Part shown: positions 10,967 through 23,680 of the stretch, piece after piece
Layout: every line of letters starts with the position of its first letter
Position numbering within the stretch: the first letter of the stretch is position 1
NCBI GenBank assembly: GCA_002633025.1
Contig: NMRB01000059.1
Coordinates: 185,941 to 249,940 of the forward strand
Source: Notospermus geniculatus
Lineage: Eukaryota; Nemertea; Pilidiophora; Heteronemertea; Lineidae
DNA length: 64,000 nt
Direction: 5' to 3'
Made by a program: the position numbers and the translations under genes
Notes under the pieces: model-generated
Told to the model about the DNA's origin: nothing
What the model saw: the letters and a program-made list of their open reading frames with translations, nothing else
The model's database searches: none

Positions 10967-11656
10967 CGTAGCTATTTTTTTCGCTGGGGGGGCATTTAAA
11001 GCAGATGAGCTCAACGGACGTGGGCNNNNNNNNNNNNNNNNNNNNNNNNNNNNNNNNNNNNNNNNNNNNNNNNNNNNNNNNNNNNNNNNNNNNNNNNNNN
11101 NNNNNNNNNNNNNNNNNNNNNNNNNNNNNNNNNNNNNNNNNNNNNNNNNNNNNNNNNNNNNNNNNNNNNNNNNNNNNNNNNNNNNNNNNNNNNNNNNNNN
11201 NNNNNNNNNNNNNNNNNNNNNNNNNNNNNNNNNNNNNNNNNNNNNNNNNNNNNNNNNNNNNNNNNNNNNNNNNNNNNNNNNNNNNNNNNNNNNNNNNNNN
11301 NNNNNNNNNNNNNNNNNNNNNNNNNNNNNNNNNNNNNNNNNNNNNNNNNNNNNNNNNNNNNNNNNNNNNNNNNNNNNNNNNNNNNNNNNNNNNNNNNNNN
11401 NNNNNNNNNNNNNNNNNNNNNNNNNNNNNNNNNNNNNNNNNNNNNNNNNNNNNNNNNNNNNNNNNNNNNNNNNNNNNNNNNNNNNNNNNNNNNNNNNNNN
11501 NNNNNNNNNNNNNNNNNNNNNNNNNNNNNNNNNNNNNNNNNNNNNNNNNNNNNNNNNNNNNNNNNNNNNNNNNNNNNNNNNNNNNNNNNNNNNNNNNNNN
11601 NNNNNNNNNNNNNNNNNNNNNNNNNNNNNNNNNNNNNNNNNNCTAGTGCTCTACCT
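10967..11656. other. Assembly gap (11026-11642) inside a probable transposon
   Basis: 617 unresolved bases. The left flank (CCGTAGCTATTTTTTTCGCTGGGGGGGCA) resembles the G-rich ends of the CAGGGGCGTAGCTAG-type elements seen elsewhere. The gap may therefore hide such an element. Confidence 0.6.
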
Positions 11657-11861
11657 GGCGTCGGAGACAAGTTATTCAAGAAACAAAAGTGTGACAGACA
11701 AAATCTCAACTTTTGATATGTCAATTTCACCATGAACCAGGTATCGGAGACTGGAAATTTTCATTCCATCTTGTAGCTCAGGTCATGAAACCTGGGGGTA
11801 GGTCACATTTCCAGGTCTGTAGCTCTTGCAGGAACAAAGTTACAGGTGTGACAGACTGAAC

Positions 11862-11871
11862 AGACAGACAC

Positions 11872-11938
<67 letters not shown>
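11862..11938. repeat. (GACA)n microsatellite
   Basis: About 16-19 near-perfect GACA units. It translates on the minus strand as a Cys-Leu-Ser-Val tandem repeat that should not be read as protein. Confidence 0.95.
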
Positions 11939-11956
11939 CCATGACCAAACACAATA

Positions 11957-11986
11957 TGGTTTCCGATCTTGAGATCGGAAACCATA
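11957..11986. repeat. 30-bp palindrome beside the microsatellite
   Basis: ATGGTTTCCGATCT and AGATCGGAAACCAT are exact reverse complements separated by TG. It could be the end of a mobile element that carries the GACA tract, or a stable hairpin. No second copy was found in the window. Confidence 0.6.
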
Positions 11987-12089
11987 ATGACTGTACATGT
12001 ACATGATTCCTAAACTGACACTGATAGTCAGTATCTTGCCATTACCTAATTTTCATGAATTTGAGGCTTGGCGGACAATAGGCCTATGC

Positions 12090-12515
12090 CTATTATATAT
12101 ATGGGACTAGCCGAGGGTTGCAACATAAGACTGGCCTGGGGTCTGGCCATTACCTGATTCTTCTTAGCATGATAATATTGCCTATTACATGCATATAAGA
12201 CTGGCCAAGGGTTGCAACATGAGACTATTGCCAATGTGTGTACATACTACCTTTACCTACCCTACATCATATAAAGATTGCAACTGCTGACAAGTGCCTT
12301 CAACAATTTTCAAAACACCCACATATGGTGCACAGCACAATATTGCCTATTATATGGGACTGGCAAGGGTTGCAACATAAGAGTGTTGCAAATGAGTGTA
12401 CATACTACTTTTACCTACCCTACCTCCCTACACCACAGATATAAAGATTGCAACTGTTGGACAAATGCCTTCAACAATTTTCAAAACACCCAGATATGGT
12501 GCACTGCACGCAAAT
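12090..12515. repeat. Diverged tandem duplication of about 175 bp
   Basis: The blocks GGGTTGCAACAT(A/G)AGA, TACATACTAC(C/T)TTTACC, AAGATTGCAACTG and CCTTCAACAATTTTCAAAAC recur in the same order in 12180-12345 and 12345-12515. A partial earlier unit starts at about 12090. Confidence 0.75.
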
Positions 12516-12599
12516 CAATTGTTAAAAACCACTTCCACATAACCATAACAGTTTTCATTGGGAGTTTGATTGAAACATTTCAATGAAAAATTCTGCTAC

Positions 12600-14240
12600 T
12601 GTATCGTTTTTGGCATGCTTGTCATCAATTTTGGTAATTTATGAACTGGTAGGAAAACTTATTCCAGTTTTCAATGATCGGAAACAACAAAGAGCTGTTT
12701 GTACCAGTCTTCTCCTTGTGACTTAAAGTCCTCTCAATCAATCTCGCACGATGGAATTGATGCCTGCTAAAATGATGGCATCATGCAGTTGATGCCTGTA
12801 CAATGCAGAGTGTGCATGCACTACATATAGAAGTGGTAAGCGCTTAATACACCAAAATCGCAGTTGTAAGGTCAAGAGAGCTGGCCTCGCAGTTGTAAGG
12901 TCACAGAGACCCGGCTTTACCACTGGCATCTAGCTCCTCCAACATCATCATATCAAAAGCGTCACTAAAAGTGTCAGCGTTTCGATTCGAAGATATCAAC
13001 AGCTTTCTCTGTGATCAGCAATGCTGACCGTCACCAACAGAAGAATCTGGACCCCCGGCAATGCCAGACCTCCGTGACCTTACACCTGCGATTTTGGTTT
13101 ATTATATGCAAATACGGGAACTACGGGCTGAGATTTTTCCATGGTAATGCCCGGGTTACTAAAAACTCATAAACTTCATTTGTATTGCAAAGACCTTATG
13201 TTGCTGTGAAATTCTAATACGATGTAGGCTATCATTTCTTACCTTTGTTTAATGTGTATTGAATTTTACGGTATTTTCAAAGTGTTAGGAGAATGCAGGT
13301 AGAGGTCTCATAGCCTCGTGAAGGCTCCAAAATGCGCGATACGTACTTAAAGAATCAAGTCCTAGTTTTCAGCACACAATGAAAATGACTGCAATTTACA
13401 CTCCAATAAATGTTGGAGGCGTAAGCACTTTCTGAATTCAATACACTGTGGCTTTAAGTCTGGGTGACAGTATCCTGAATGCCTTCCTCAACTACGTACT
13501 GCCAGCATCATACACCACGAAAGAGAGGTTGAATCAACCCAGTGATCAACCAACGTCATCCAGAATGTACAGAATCAAGTACAACACCCATCAGTTGTAT
13601 CAACGTGCATCAAAAATCATCCATGTCATCTTGACATGATGTCTGTCAATCGTGAGTGAGAACCTATAGTCAAAAGATGAGTGAGTGCAAGTACATCGTA
13701 TGCAGCTGTTGTAACTTCAGGATGTATAGAGAATTGGATAAGGAGTGCTATGCATATGAATACCCCAACACTATTACCGAGTGCGATTGCTGGGCTTGTG
13801 ATTTGAGTCGATATCACAGTTGGGCGATAACTGGTGTCCTGGGTCCATATTCATAAACATTACCTATAGTTAAGGTAACAAATCAACAAATTTTGGAACT
13901 TATGATCCAGATCTCTGCCTGGGTTACTAAGGACACAAAAAAGTGGTTGAAGTGCAATAAAGCCAGCTGTTCTGGTTTTTCTGACAACTGCAACTGATCT
14001 ACAATGTAATTTCGCAGGTGCTCAACCTGTCTGCAAATCATAGATGAGTTACTGCATGCTGTAACATCTTTTGGTGATCCTGTCATTTGATCTGTCCAGG
14101 ATTGAGAGGGGCACCGTATATCACGAACAAAGTGAAAGCAGATGGAAATCTAACGTTATAAGATGGGCTACAACAAAAATTTAAACCATTGGTCATCTAT
14201 AGATTGCTGCATTTATCCATTGGCTATGATCTGCACTTGA
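12600..14240. other. No recognised feature
   Basis: Unique-looking sequence. Only short frames lacking domains were seen. The string GGTCCATATTCATAAA near 13845 is similar to one end of the palindromic element at 25958 but stands alone. Confidence 0.4.
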
Positions 14241-14402
14241 TTAGTCATTCGCATGGGACAGTAAGACGTGGTGCCTTGTACCTTGTACCTTTGCAAGATT
14301 CCATCCAAGTGAGGAACATGAGTAGCTTGAGATGGCCCCTTCCGTACTTACTGGGCCAATAATGCAATGGCTTCGGCCCTGACGGAAAAATCTAATACAA
14401 AA
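14241..14402 (+). repeat. tRNA-derived SINE family 1, 5'-truncated copy
   Basis: It has the SINE body without the tRNA head: GCATGGGACAGTAAGACG, GTGCCTTGTACCTTGTACC, GAGGAACATGAGTAGCTTG, then AATGGCTTCGGCCCTGACGG and AATCTAATACAAAATC at the 3' end. The same order occurs at 18241-18511, 23681-24145, 24528-24790 and 52708-52985. Confidence 0.75.
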
Positions 14403-15583
14403 TCTGCAATGATAAAATACGTGCCATCTACACACTGAGATGGTCAGAAGAAGAACAGTATGCACTGGATTCATATCAGAAAATGATCTTTTCATCCCAA
14501 TTGCCAATCCAATTGAATTCCTATCAATATTGGTGATACATCGATAATATTGCCCTGAGTTTGAATTCAAAACGGTTAATCCATCGGTACCGCCATGGTA
14601 TTCATCTGTCAGCCTATGACCTCATCTTGAAAAACAAAGCATGTAACCGCCACTCGTGACTGTAAATTGAATCTCTGCTTGTCACTTTCATAGCTTATAA
14701 TACGCTACCATGCTGACTGGAGCCGTCATATTACACCAATTTGTACGTGACAGCTCCGTCAAACTCCTGCCACGGATTGACACAAATGTGACAGGTGCTC
14801 GTCACGCTATTAAATACCCGCTACATTTTGCCATATTTGGACTAACCCTGTCAAATGAAATTTACATCGCCTATAGCGGTGCTCGAAACGACGTAATTTG
14901 ACGATCGGGGTGGAAATCGTGCAACGAATGTTCGTGAAATGGAAAATCCCCACAGGTGACATCGCCAGCAGTGGATGGTAGCCCCAAGGCTGAGGTGCAC
15001 GCGACATGCCCTTCGGCGACAACGACATTTCCATATAAGGTCAGTATCAACAACGCTTAACTGCATATGACCTGACAGATTTTTCTGCATCTTAAATCCG
15101 TTGTGATCATGTTGTCAAGCCATGACAATCACAATATCGGATGTCAATTTTCCACCTCAGATAGGGAGAGAATCACATTGCACACCTTGATTTTATCCAG
15201 GCCCTGTTTTACTCCATCTCTTAGACAGGATCAAGTGTCCTATTAATAAGAGCCGGGGCCTGAAGAAATATTACAGGATCCATCTCCATGTCACAACATT
15301 CAATTACAACCTTCAACTGTAAACATTTTTGAATCCGTCCATTGGAACTTTCTGTCAATATTTCTCAGGTTTTTCCTATCATTGCTGTCAGTTTCACGTC
15401 AGTTTATCATCTCTTGTGGGTGTCACATTTGATGCCTAATATCGACAGATTGTTACACCATGGTTTGTTCTGGGAGTAGTGTATCATGTTTTTTCGCATC
15501 TCGGGATGTCTTAAAGTGCGGGGTTACTTGTATGACAGGCCATTAAAACTAGAATTCAGCTACGAAAATACCCCTAGCACTAT
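14403..15583. other. No recognised feature
   Basis: Unique-looking sequence. Overlapping minus-strand frames at 14810-15090 have no recognisable domain. Confidence 0.4.
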
Positions 15584-15803
15584 CAGTGTTCTCCGCAGGA
15601 TTTCTTAAGGTACGGTGGTACCCTTGCAATTCCAGGTTTTCCCATTGCAAATTAAAATAGGATGGTCACCAATTTATGGTAGGGGGTGTAATAGAAAACC
15701 ATTACAAACTTGGACTGCAAGGTAGGGTGGCTACTTCTAGGGTAGGGTGGTAACATGCCAGCCGTGGGCCACTCTTACAAGAAAGGCCATGCGGAGAACA
15801 CTG
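15584..15803. mobile_element. hAT-like MITE with CAGTGTTCTCCGCA ends, copy 1
   Basis: The left end CAGTGTTCTCCGCA and right end TGCGGAGAACACTG are exact 14-bp inverted repeats of the CAGNG type common in hAT elements. The interior has repeated 'AGGGTGGT' blocks. A second copy is at 25292-25565. The flanks show no clean duplication here. Confidence 0.7.
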
Positions 15804-17050
15804 AACACTAAACCAAACTTGGCCAACAAGCTTGGGCCCTATTTGTAGGCCTATGCTAGGTGGCTGCTGTTAAATGGAGAAATTATTCGGTATTTTAGGA
15901 TTTTCATCCAGTCGGTAATTCACGATGACTGTCGCTATTTGTATCATTGGTAGAATAAATATCTCAGTTTGGTTCCTAGTTAAATAAAGTCCACCTGGGT
16001 CAGAGTTCTAAAAACCATGCAATCTGCACCATAAATGTATCTCAGCTACGGTTGAGCAGGTTAGGACTACAGAAGAAATTTCAGTTGGAAAATCTATGGA
16101 AACTCAGTACATGTACATGTATTAGAAAATCAAACATCCTAATTATTTTGGTAGGTATGGTTGTCTCACTGACGATTTCGTGAATATGCCATTATTTTTT
16201 TACATTTTAGGATGAAAAAAAAAATCACCAACTACGAAAATAAGACTGAAGATAAGTTGGAAAAAGAAAAAAAGCCCATCGGATCCTATCGCCTTCACGA
16301 GTTCTTTGTGGAAGAAAGAGACATTGCAGCAAATACACAAGGAACAGTGCATTGGATGGAATCAAAGGTCAAATCAATTGCAACGAGAAAGGGTCAGAAG
16401 GCGATTATCAAGATATGCAATTGGCAAGCTAATGAAAGGTAAAGATCAATTGTGTTACTTTCTGAAGTTTTGCATGGAATGGCTTTAATTTCAATTTACT
16501 GAAGATCGATCATAATCTTTTGACTCGAAGATTCTTCAAGGAATTTCTTGAAGTTGAATTGAGAATGGAGAGATTGGTAGAAGATAAGGCAACTACAAGT
16601 AGTGACAACCCTCAAACCATTAAACATTCATAGATATCATATAGGGAGAGATTTGAACTGATAAATTAGGCCCACTTTCAAATTACTCATGTTGTGCATT
16701 TAACTTTTGACACAAACTCTGCAGTTAATGATCAATTAAACCACATTTTTCTTGTGGGAAACTCGAATTTGAAAGATTGTTTGATAAATCAATAGATGCA
16801 CGCAGACTCTAATTAGAATTGTTCGCTATACAAAATTAATGACCTCCATGAGCTTTAGATGCATATAGTATTTTGTTGGTTTCTGGTGTAACAGTTAAGA
16901 GTGTCCCCTGTAAAAAGTGTCCGCTTCTATTGTTCAACGACGGATTAGGGGCCAAGCGTTAGAAACCAATCGCCAGAGAGTAGAATGTACATGAAACAAT
17001 AGGATCTTTTGTTCCTACATGTAGGACTGGGGATATTCTTTTCGGTCATA
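15804..17050. other. No recognised feature
   Basis: A Lys-rich plus-strand frame at 16212-16442 follows TTATTTTTTTACATTTTAG|GATG, an acceptor-like sequence, and ends in a donor-like GAAAG|GTAAAG at 16435-16444. It could be a small exon of an unknown gene. It has no recognisable domain and I rate it unlikely. Confidence 0.35.
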
Positions 17051-17220
17051 CCGGTGTAATAGAATCTAATGTCCCCAATATGTGATGTCCCCCAACAATA
17101 CATTTACAGATTAAGCGGCACCATTGAATAGGACTCTAGAGAAACCACGACCCTTAATCCTGTGAAAAACAATGCATGGGGACATCAGAAAGACTTGGGC
17201 ATTAGATTCTATCACACCGG
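17051..17220. mobile_element. CCGGTGTAATAGAATCTAATG-ended MITE, intact copy
   Basis: The left end CCGGTGTAATAGAATCTAAT and right end ATTAGATTCTATCACACCGG form 20-bp inverted repeats with one mismatch. The interior contains GTGATGTCCCCCAACAAT. Related copies are at 6498-6815 (with nested insert) and 20606-20764. Confidence 0.8.
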
Positions 17221-18240
17221 GATGGCTTCCCCTAAAGCTGAACCTAGTCCGAGCACATGAACAGAAGATCTGGCTTAACTGACACATACATGACGTCTGG
17301 CCACGAATTTTTCACTGGATGAATCGGTCTTACAATCAAAAGAACAAACTTTTGAAAACTTCTCGGACAACATCATCAATAAAAATTTGACATATATGTA
17401 GTTGAAATAAGTAATCATTGAATTTATCAGGATTTTGCGATCTAAATATACTTTGTCACTTTTAACACTGATGATGAAAAATATCTTTTAGAAGGTCCTC
17501 CTGTCACCTCATCAGACCTGCAGCCGTTGCCCAGTCACAATCAGCCGAGGGATGTAAATTTGAGAGCCGCGTCAAGTATTTTGAAGTATGAGATTGTAGG
17601 ATCTTTTATCACTGCCTCATACTTCCTATCTGAAAACCCTAAAATCAAACATTCAATACTGATGATTTCTGTAGCTCCACACATAAATTGGGTATGTCCT
17701 GTCGTGATTAGGATTTGCATATCTATAAATTGCCCAAGTTGAGAGGCAATCAAAAGTCCACTGGGCTTGATTTGGACTACTGTCTTTCTATTGATCATTT
17801 AGACCAGAGGATGTCCAATTTTTGATTAGGTGAAATGTCCCGCACCAAATTGACTATCACTTGATTATATTAAACTATGAATAAATAATATCGACAGACA
17901 CATTTATATTTCGTCATTAGACACTCTTGCTTATTGCTCTAATATACCTTATCCATGTTATTTGATGGGGGCCAAGATACATTATTCATTGATATTGCCC
18001 ATTCATCATCTTCTACTGACATATTGCCCACAATTTTTATTGACACCAAGTCGGTGAATTTAACCCAAGCTACCACTGATGTCTTGATATGAGGGACACA
18101 ATGGCTTTGCCCTCTTAAAACTTAAGTTTTCTCACAGTCACATCGGCCAGGGGGTGGATTCAAGATCTCAGTCATCTATTGTCTCAGGCAGGAGTGTCAC
18201 TAGGTGGTGGGAGGTTCACTATAATCTATTAACTGGAGGA
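17221..18240. other. No recognised feature
   Basis: AT-rich sequence. Opposing frames at 17527-17798 are mutual shadows without domains. Confidence 0.4.
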
Positions 18241-18511
18241 TGTTGATCGGATTTTTTCATCAGGGCCGAAGCCATAGTATTATTGGCCCTTGTAAGTGCG
18301 GAAGAGGCAATCTCAAGCTACTCATGTTCCTCACTTGGATGGGGTCTTTTACTTGCCCTTGCAACAGCACAAGGTACAAGGCACCACAGCTTACTGTCCC
18401 ATGCGATGGACTGAACAACAGCCAGGGATGATATCTCATATGGCCCGGGATTCGAACCCGGTGGACCTGCCACTTGCTAAGCGGACGTGATAACCACTAG
18501 GCTATCAAGGA
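18241..18511 (-). repeat. tRNA-derived SINE family 1, full-length copy
   Basis: On the minus strand the head reads GATAGCCTAGTGGTTATCAC (A-box region) and CGGGTTCGAATCCCGGGCC (B-box with paired T-stem). Then come the body (GTGCCTTGTACCTTGTG, GAGGAACATGAGTAGCTTG) and the tail CTTCGGCCCTGATG. The head most resembles tRNA-Val. The body following the tRNA part shows this is a SINE, not a tRNA gene. Confidence 0.85.
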
Positions 18512-19154
18512 TCTTAATGGAATCGCGATTGACCCTTGAATCCAGCAGTTTTTTCCCGAACCCTGGGTTTTATCAATTAAAATTTGAGTTCGTTCAAACG
18601 TTAATCAGTTCAGTCCTACCTGAAATGCCATCCAAAGTATGTTTACCACTTATCAATCAGGTCCAGTGACAATAATGTGGTAGGCTACACGATGAGGAGG
18701 CTACCCGATGAGTACCATTGAGTAAGTAAGAAGTAGCCTGTACTAAAATGAAAACGAAAATACCAGGCTTTATATGTAGGCAGACTTTGTTGCCAACACC
18801 TGGTGTTTTTGAATCACAAAGTCTCTCAATCGCTTATCAAACTCCCTTCAAACATTACAACAATATATCACATTCGGTTGAGTCCAACGTGACAGATGTG
18901 TTGATTTATGTTTGGGTTTTGGGACATGAAATGCTGCAGGTAATGTGATGTGTATCTTCGCCAATCTCCACCTGTGTGCCAAGCACACATCATTTTTCAT
19001 TTTTATGGCAGAAATTGATAGACGTGTAATTCACTCAGGAGGTATAGTATTTATCACTGGAATCATAGCCCTCACCGTACATACCCCAGGACAATCATGC
19101 ACAGTCTATGTATCTGATGAGACTTTTTCATGTAGAAGTCTTTTCATGATTAGG

Positions 19155-19190
19155 TAATACCAAAAATAGATCTATTTTTGGTAATACCAA
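19155..19190. repeat. Palindrome centred on AGATCT
   Basis: TACCAAAAATAGA and TCTATTTTTGGTA are exact complements with no spacer, embedded in GGTAATACC on both sides as a direct repeat. A similar hairpin (ATCAAAAATAGATATT ... TATCTATTTTTGGCGAT) occurs in both units of the duplication near 36200 and 37180. Confidence 0.6.
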
Positions 19191-19343
19191 GATCATATGA
19201 ACATATGACGAAAGAATGAAGGTAGTGTTGAAGGTAGTAGGGAAGGGGTCTACATCATATACATGTATATCACTTGACATTATCAGAACTCAAAATTCAC
19301 ATACATGTATTCCTAAGATCATGAGATGGGTATTCTGCAGATG

Positions 19344-19606
19344 CAGGGCCGGATCCAGGGGGGGGGGGGCGAGGGGCGCCGTACGCCCCCTATTTTGGCA
19401 GAACAATGATTTTTTTAGCAAGAAAAATTAAATCGCATAAAAATTCGAGTATTTTGTTCTCAGATGCCAGGAAAATGCATCTAAAAGCACTCAAATTGTC
19501 AAATTGGGGGAGGACCCCAGACCCCCCATTTCGGCTTTGTGATTTCGGTGCTCACCACCTCCGTCGAGCTACGCCCTCCTTTCTGTCAGTCCTGGATCCG
19601 GCCCTG
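19344..19606. mobile_element. CAGGGCCGGATCCAGG-ended element with 5-bp duplication
   Basis: CAGGGCCGGATCCAGG at the left and CCTGGATCCGGCCCTG at the right are exact inverted ends. AGATG flanks both sides (19339-19343 and 19607-19611). Strong G and C runs lie inside each end. It is related by terminus to 43332-43490. Confidence 0.85.
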
Positions 19607-19611
19607 AGATG

Positions 19612-20605
19612 CAACCCTTCCATGCCTTGACAAAGCAGACCATGTTTATACCTCATTATGGAGTCTTCCTCATCCCGAATTTATTTATGAATCACCTGGC
19701 CTAAATCCCATTTCATTCACTTGAACCATACTTAACTCACCTTCACATCGGTCCATCTCTGAATTGATAAGATTTCAAGGGTTACGACGTCAAATGACAA
19801 GCACCAGTCCCATGTTTTTGGTCAGAAATCCAGAAGGAGTGAGGACCGTTGGATCTCCTTTGCAGCAGTAGAAAGAGCAAGGTGCTAATCCAAAACTTAA
19901 AAGGCAGCGGTAACCTTCTTTTTGAAGTTTACCTGCGGGAATGCACTGCATAACCATAATCCCCCAAAGAAATAGATTTTATAAAACTTAATAGTCTTTG
20001 ATGTGATCTCAAATTCGACAGACCTTAATCAGCTAATGTGCGATTCTCCATTGTCGCCCTTCACTTATTACTGGCCAATTTTCCACTCCATTTACAAACC
20101 TGACTGGCCTATCATTGACAACCTATTGTCAAGAAAAAGCGCCCTCTCAATTCTCCACTATCGAAAGTCTCACCCATTTCAAAGCATCTACAAACCTCAA
20201 TAACATTGGAGTACAATTAGAAAATCCTGCCGGACAAGCACTTCATTCTCACGGCATTATTACCGGATTGGTTGTGGAGTTGTCAGTCCATTGAATACAT
20301 TGTCAAGTGGCTGTTTTCCTTGGGTATTTATTTAATGCAACATTGTGTTGCAGAGATATTTCGGCAAGAAGAAAGGATGGGATACATTGAATGGAAATTA
20401 GTGTGATATTTGTCGTCCAAAAATACGACGTGATAATGTAACCTCTCTTATCTATTTTTCCAATAGCGAAATTAATGGTCTGGGCAGTTCTGTAAAAAAG
20501 TCGATTTGGTGTGAGGGGGGGGGGGGCTCATCAGAGCACACACGAACTACAGGTGCATATAAATTATTAGTAAGCCAGTGTGAAAACCTGTGACATTCAT
20601 GAAGG
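19612..20605. other. No recognised feature
   Basis: Unique-looking sequence with a short G run near 20514-20526. No domain or repeat family was recognised. Confidence 0.4.
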
Positions 20606-20764
20606 CTGGTGTAACAGAATCTAATGCCCCCAATGTGATGTCCCCCAATAATTACCCATTAAGTGGCATTGAATAGGACTCTAGAGAAACCAAGACCCTT
20701 AACCCTGTGACAAACAATACAGGGGGACATTAGAAAGATGGGGCAATAGATTCTATCACACCTG
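20606..20764. mobile_element. CCGGTGTAATAGAATCTAATG-ended MITE, diverged copy
   Basis: The ends CTGGTGTAACAGAATCTAAT and AATAGATTCTATCACACCTG, and the interior GGACTCTAGAGAAACCA, are shared with 17051-17220. It abuts the next element (20763-21138) directly. Confidence 0.7.
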
Positions 20765-21138
20765 TGTAACATCTATCAGCGTTTCTCTGTGTGTAAATGT
20801 CCCCCTCCCCCCCCCCTTATTGCACTGCTCTACTGAACAGTCATGGTCTCTCTACCTGTCTATTGTCACTATGTTCCCAATAGGGAACCCCGATCACGCA
20901 CACCACGCGAGAATATACGCGTGGTTTTGAACTGATAGTACACCAATGCCACCTATTATTCATGACGATTCAAGGTGTGATTGGCCGTGCTTGGTGAACC
21001 GCATCTCTCGAACAATGGGCCTAGGTCAACGCTAGGTGTCTCGTCTGCTCTATCAGTAGTCATCACGTGACCAATTGGCGCTCCCCATACAAAGAAGGAA
21101 ACACTGAAAAACGGGGAACATTAGCAGATGTTACACCG
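20763..21138. mobile_element. GGTGTAACATC-ended element, long copy
   Basis: It begins GTGTAACATCTATCAGCG and ends AACATTAGCAGATGTTACAC. The outer parts match 2044-2320 and 60650-60797. The central ~210 bp (about 20888-21098) is extra and may be a further insertion or the fuller internal region of the family. Confidence 0.6.
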
Positions 21139-23680
21139 CGAATATCTGAACTGGCATTTTGCCTGAAGTCAATGTTATCAATGTCTTCTCACAAACAAGC
21201 CAATTCAAAATAGTGAGTCGTAGTGTCGCAAGTGAAGCCAGCCCTATGACGAGAATCTGCCATTTTACCAGAAGTGATTATAACCGAAATCTGATCTTTG
21301 TATTTGGTCAATGGTCCTTTTGCCAGTCTTTGGGATAGTCATCCTGTGTCCTGGGACTGGCTATCGCACTCGCGTTTGGTCAGAATAAATATGGATTGAC
21401 ACATTATTTCATGGCATAATAAGCACTGATGTTATAATGTGTTATGAGAATTGACGGTGGAGGATGATAATATCAGCTCTTGTGACATTTCTGCTTGGAT
21501 CGTGGGAGGTAGTCATTGGATGACAGTAACTTTTTAAGGTCACTCTTCTCCTCAAAAATATTCCAATACTGGATGAAGCATCAATATGACTACTGATCTG
21601 CGGCTGACCATCCTAAGAGAGCTGTTGTATACGTGGTAGTTTGACCCCCTATCGTAAGCAATACAACCACCGACACCTCTACTAAAGACCCTTCCTAGTG
21701 TGTGGCGATGGGTTTTCAAAGCTTACGTAGAATGAGTAAATTCCAGCGTTCAACTGGCCACACAAAAAACACGGTCACATCTGACTGCAGTTCTTGAACT
21801 CTTTTGATGATGTCAAAAGGGGAAATGTTAGTTCCAACATTAGCCACTGATTTATAGGAAGGGTCTCTACTGCGAATATGAGGTTCTAATGTACGAAATT
21901 TACATCACCATCAAGCTGGCAAGACCTCTACGGTGACCGACTAGGGCCTACTGGTATACGCCCACTCCAACGAGAGCATCAGCAACATAGAGTTGGTCAG
22001 CCTAATACTTCGATAATCCTAGCCGTCCAGCGAGTATCCAAAGTTCAAATAACTGAAAGAGGCAGACTAGAGTAGAGATGAATTTTTATTTTCATATTCC
22101 AAGTCAGAATATGGCATGGTGATATTTGAAGGTGGAAGACCAATGATATCTCTTCCAAAGAGCAAACACACCGCCTAGGGGATAATCTACTTTTTATATC
22201 CATGCCATGAACAGCGACCAATACCCGACTAATGCGAGTGAAATCCAAGCTGTGGCGTCCATAGTTGTTACCTGATTGGATTTCAATGGATCCGTTGTGA
22301 TTTTCATCAACGTCAGTGCACTGATGGTTGAAGGAATGAACGATCTTGGCAAGGGTATCAAGCTGAGCCGATAGCAGTGATGTAATTATGTCAACGTATT
22401 CTTTTAATAGTTCAAACAAAATCAATGGTTTTCCAACCAATCAACAATAGGTTGCCCACAAAAGCTGCAGGTCTACCCCCCCCCCACCGACGCGTCTAAA
22501 AACGTGTTTTTCGTGCAGAATTTGGCCGAAAATGGCAAAAAGTGCAGTTCCCCCTCCCCCACAGCCAACGCGCCACCCCCGAGAAAAAACCCAGGGTACA
22601 ACCCTGCAGGTGGTGAAAGAAGCTGATTGCCTGGCCATCTGCCTACCACCAGTACAACAGCACGTACGTAATAACGTCATGTACGTTAACCTCTAATGAC
22701 ACCTATACCATATCCATAAACATAAAAGTGGTGGAAATTTCATCCACATCATCACATCAATGAAAGGGTACAACATCGATATTCCCACACTCCAATTATT
22801 ATACATGTACCTGACAGAAGAGTACAGTCTTGCGCTAAATACAACGTTTGAAAGATACGAGGTTTACACACATGCACACAAGACTGTCATACTGAGGGGG
22901 ATAAGTCGTACTCACGATGCTATCCTGCCACAAACTGTCATCCACCAGCAATCACATGTCATATCAACCACAGAATCTTCCATGTGAATATCCATCAAAA
23001 TGACACATAACATCTCGGTACACGGGCATGGTTAGCAACGGTTAGCCACCAGATGAGTGGTGTACTGATGCTAAGACACTGATGATATACCAGCCTTATC
23101 CCTTGCTAAGCAGTGGAGTTACCGTGTCATGATCTTAACCGCTACAATAGACACCTTCTGTCAATCATGAGACCTCATAACAATACGGTGGTAATCACGC
23201 TGTCAGGGAAAAGACGAAACCGTATGTGTGCCGCGCGTGTGATTATAAGAGGGATGGAGATGCTGAGACTGACTCATGCTGAGAATTATGACAGGTACAT
23301 GTAGAAAGCTTTCACGGTAAGGAAACGCCTGAAACAAACAGGCATTACTCAAATGCCCCTGAAGAGATAGGATTACTAACATAGGTGATAAAATCATCCC
23401 AGATGACCATGAGGGTTTGAAGCTGTGTCATTGTGATTGATGGCTTCATTCTATTTCATTTCAATTTGAATAGCTCAAGGTCAGTGTGATAAAACCAGGG
23501 TCATCCTAGATGATCTTGTGGTCATTGGTGATAAAATGATTGGCAAGACCATCAAGGCTGATGGCACAAGGACAGTGCAATGTTGACAAGCTGTTCTGTC
23601 GCAGATGATTCAGCTAAAGGGGAGAGTCAGGTTATGTTGCTTTGATGGTCACACGATCTCTAGACTCACCAAGCAGCAGG
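21139..23680. other. No recognised feature; one unexplained minus-strand frame at 22045-22440
   Basis: The 131-codon minus-strand frame begins MVGKPLILFELLKEYVDIIT, then a Leu-rich, helix-like stretch, and has no recognisable domain. It could be a decayed exon. It has no homologue elsewhere in the window and no obvious splice structure, so I do not call it a gene. The flanking C-rich stretch at 22476-22600 resembles the G/C-rich ends of CAGGG-type elements. Confidence 0.35.

Noticed and set aside
11005-11733. Long frames spanning 11005-11733
   Set aside because: They consist almost entirely of unresolved N bases.
11862-11986. Helitron 3' end (hairpin next to microsatellite)
   Set aside because: No CTRR terminus follows the hairpin and no matching 5' TC end was found.
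18440-18511. Functional tRNA gene
   Set aside because: The tRNA-like head continues into the SINE body shared with four other loci, and the cloverleaf is not complete.
22045-22440. 131-codon minus-strand frame as a gene
   Set aside because: It has no recognisable domain, splice context or second copy. The length is not beyond chance in 64 kb of six frames.
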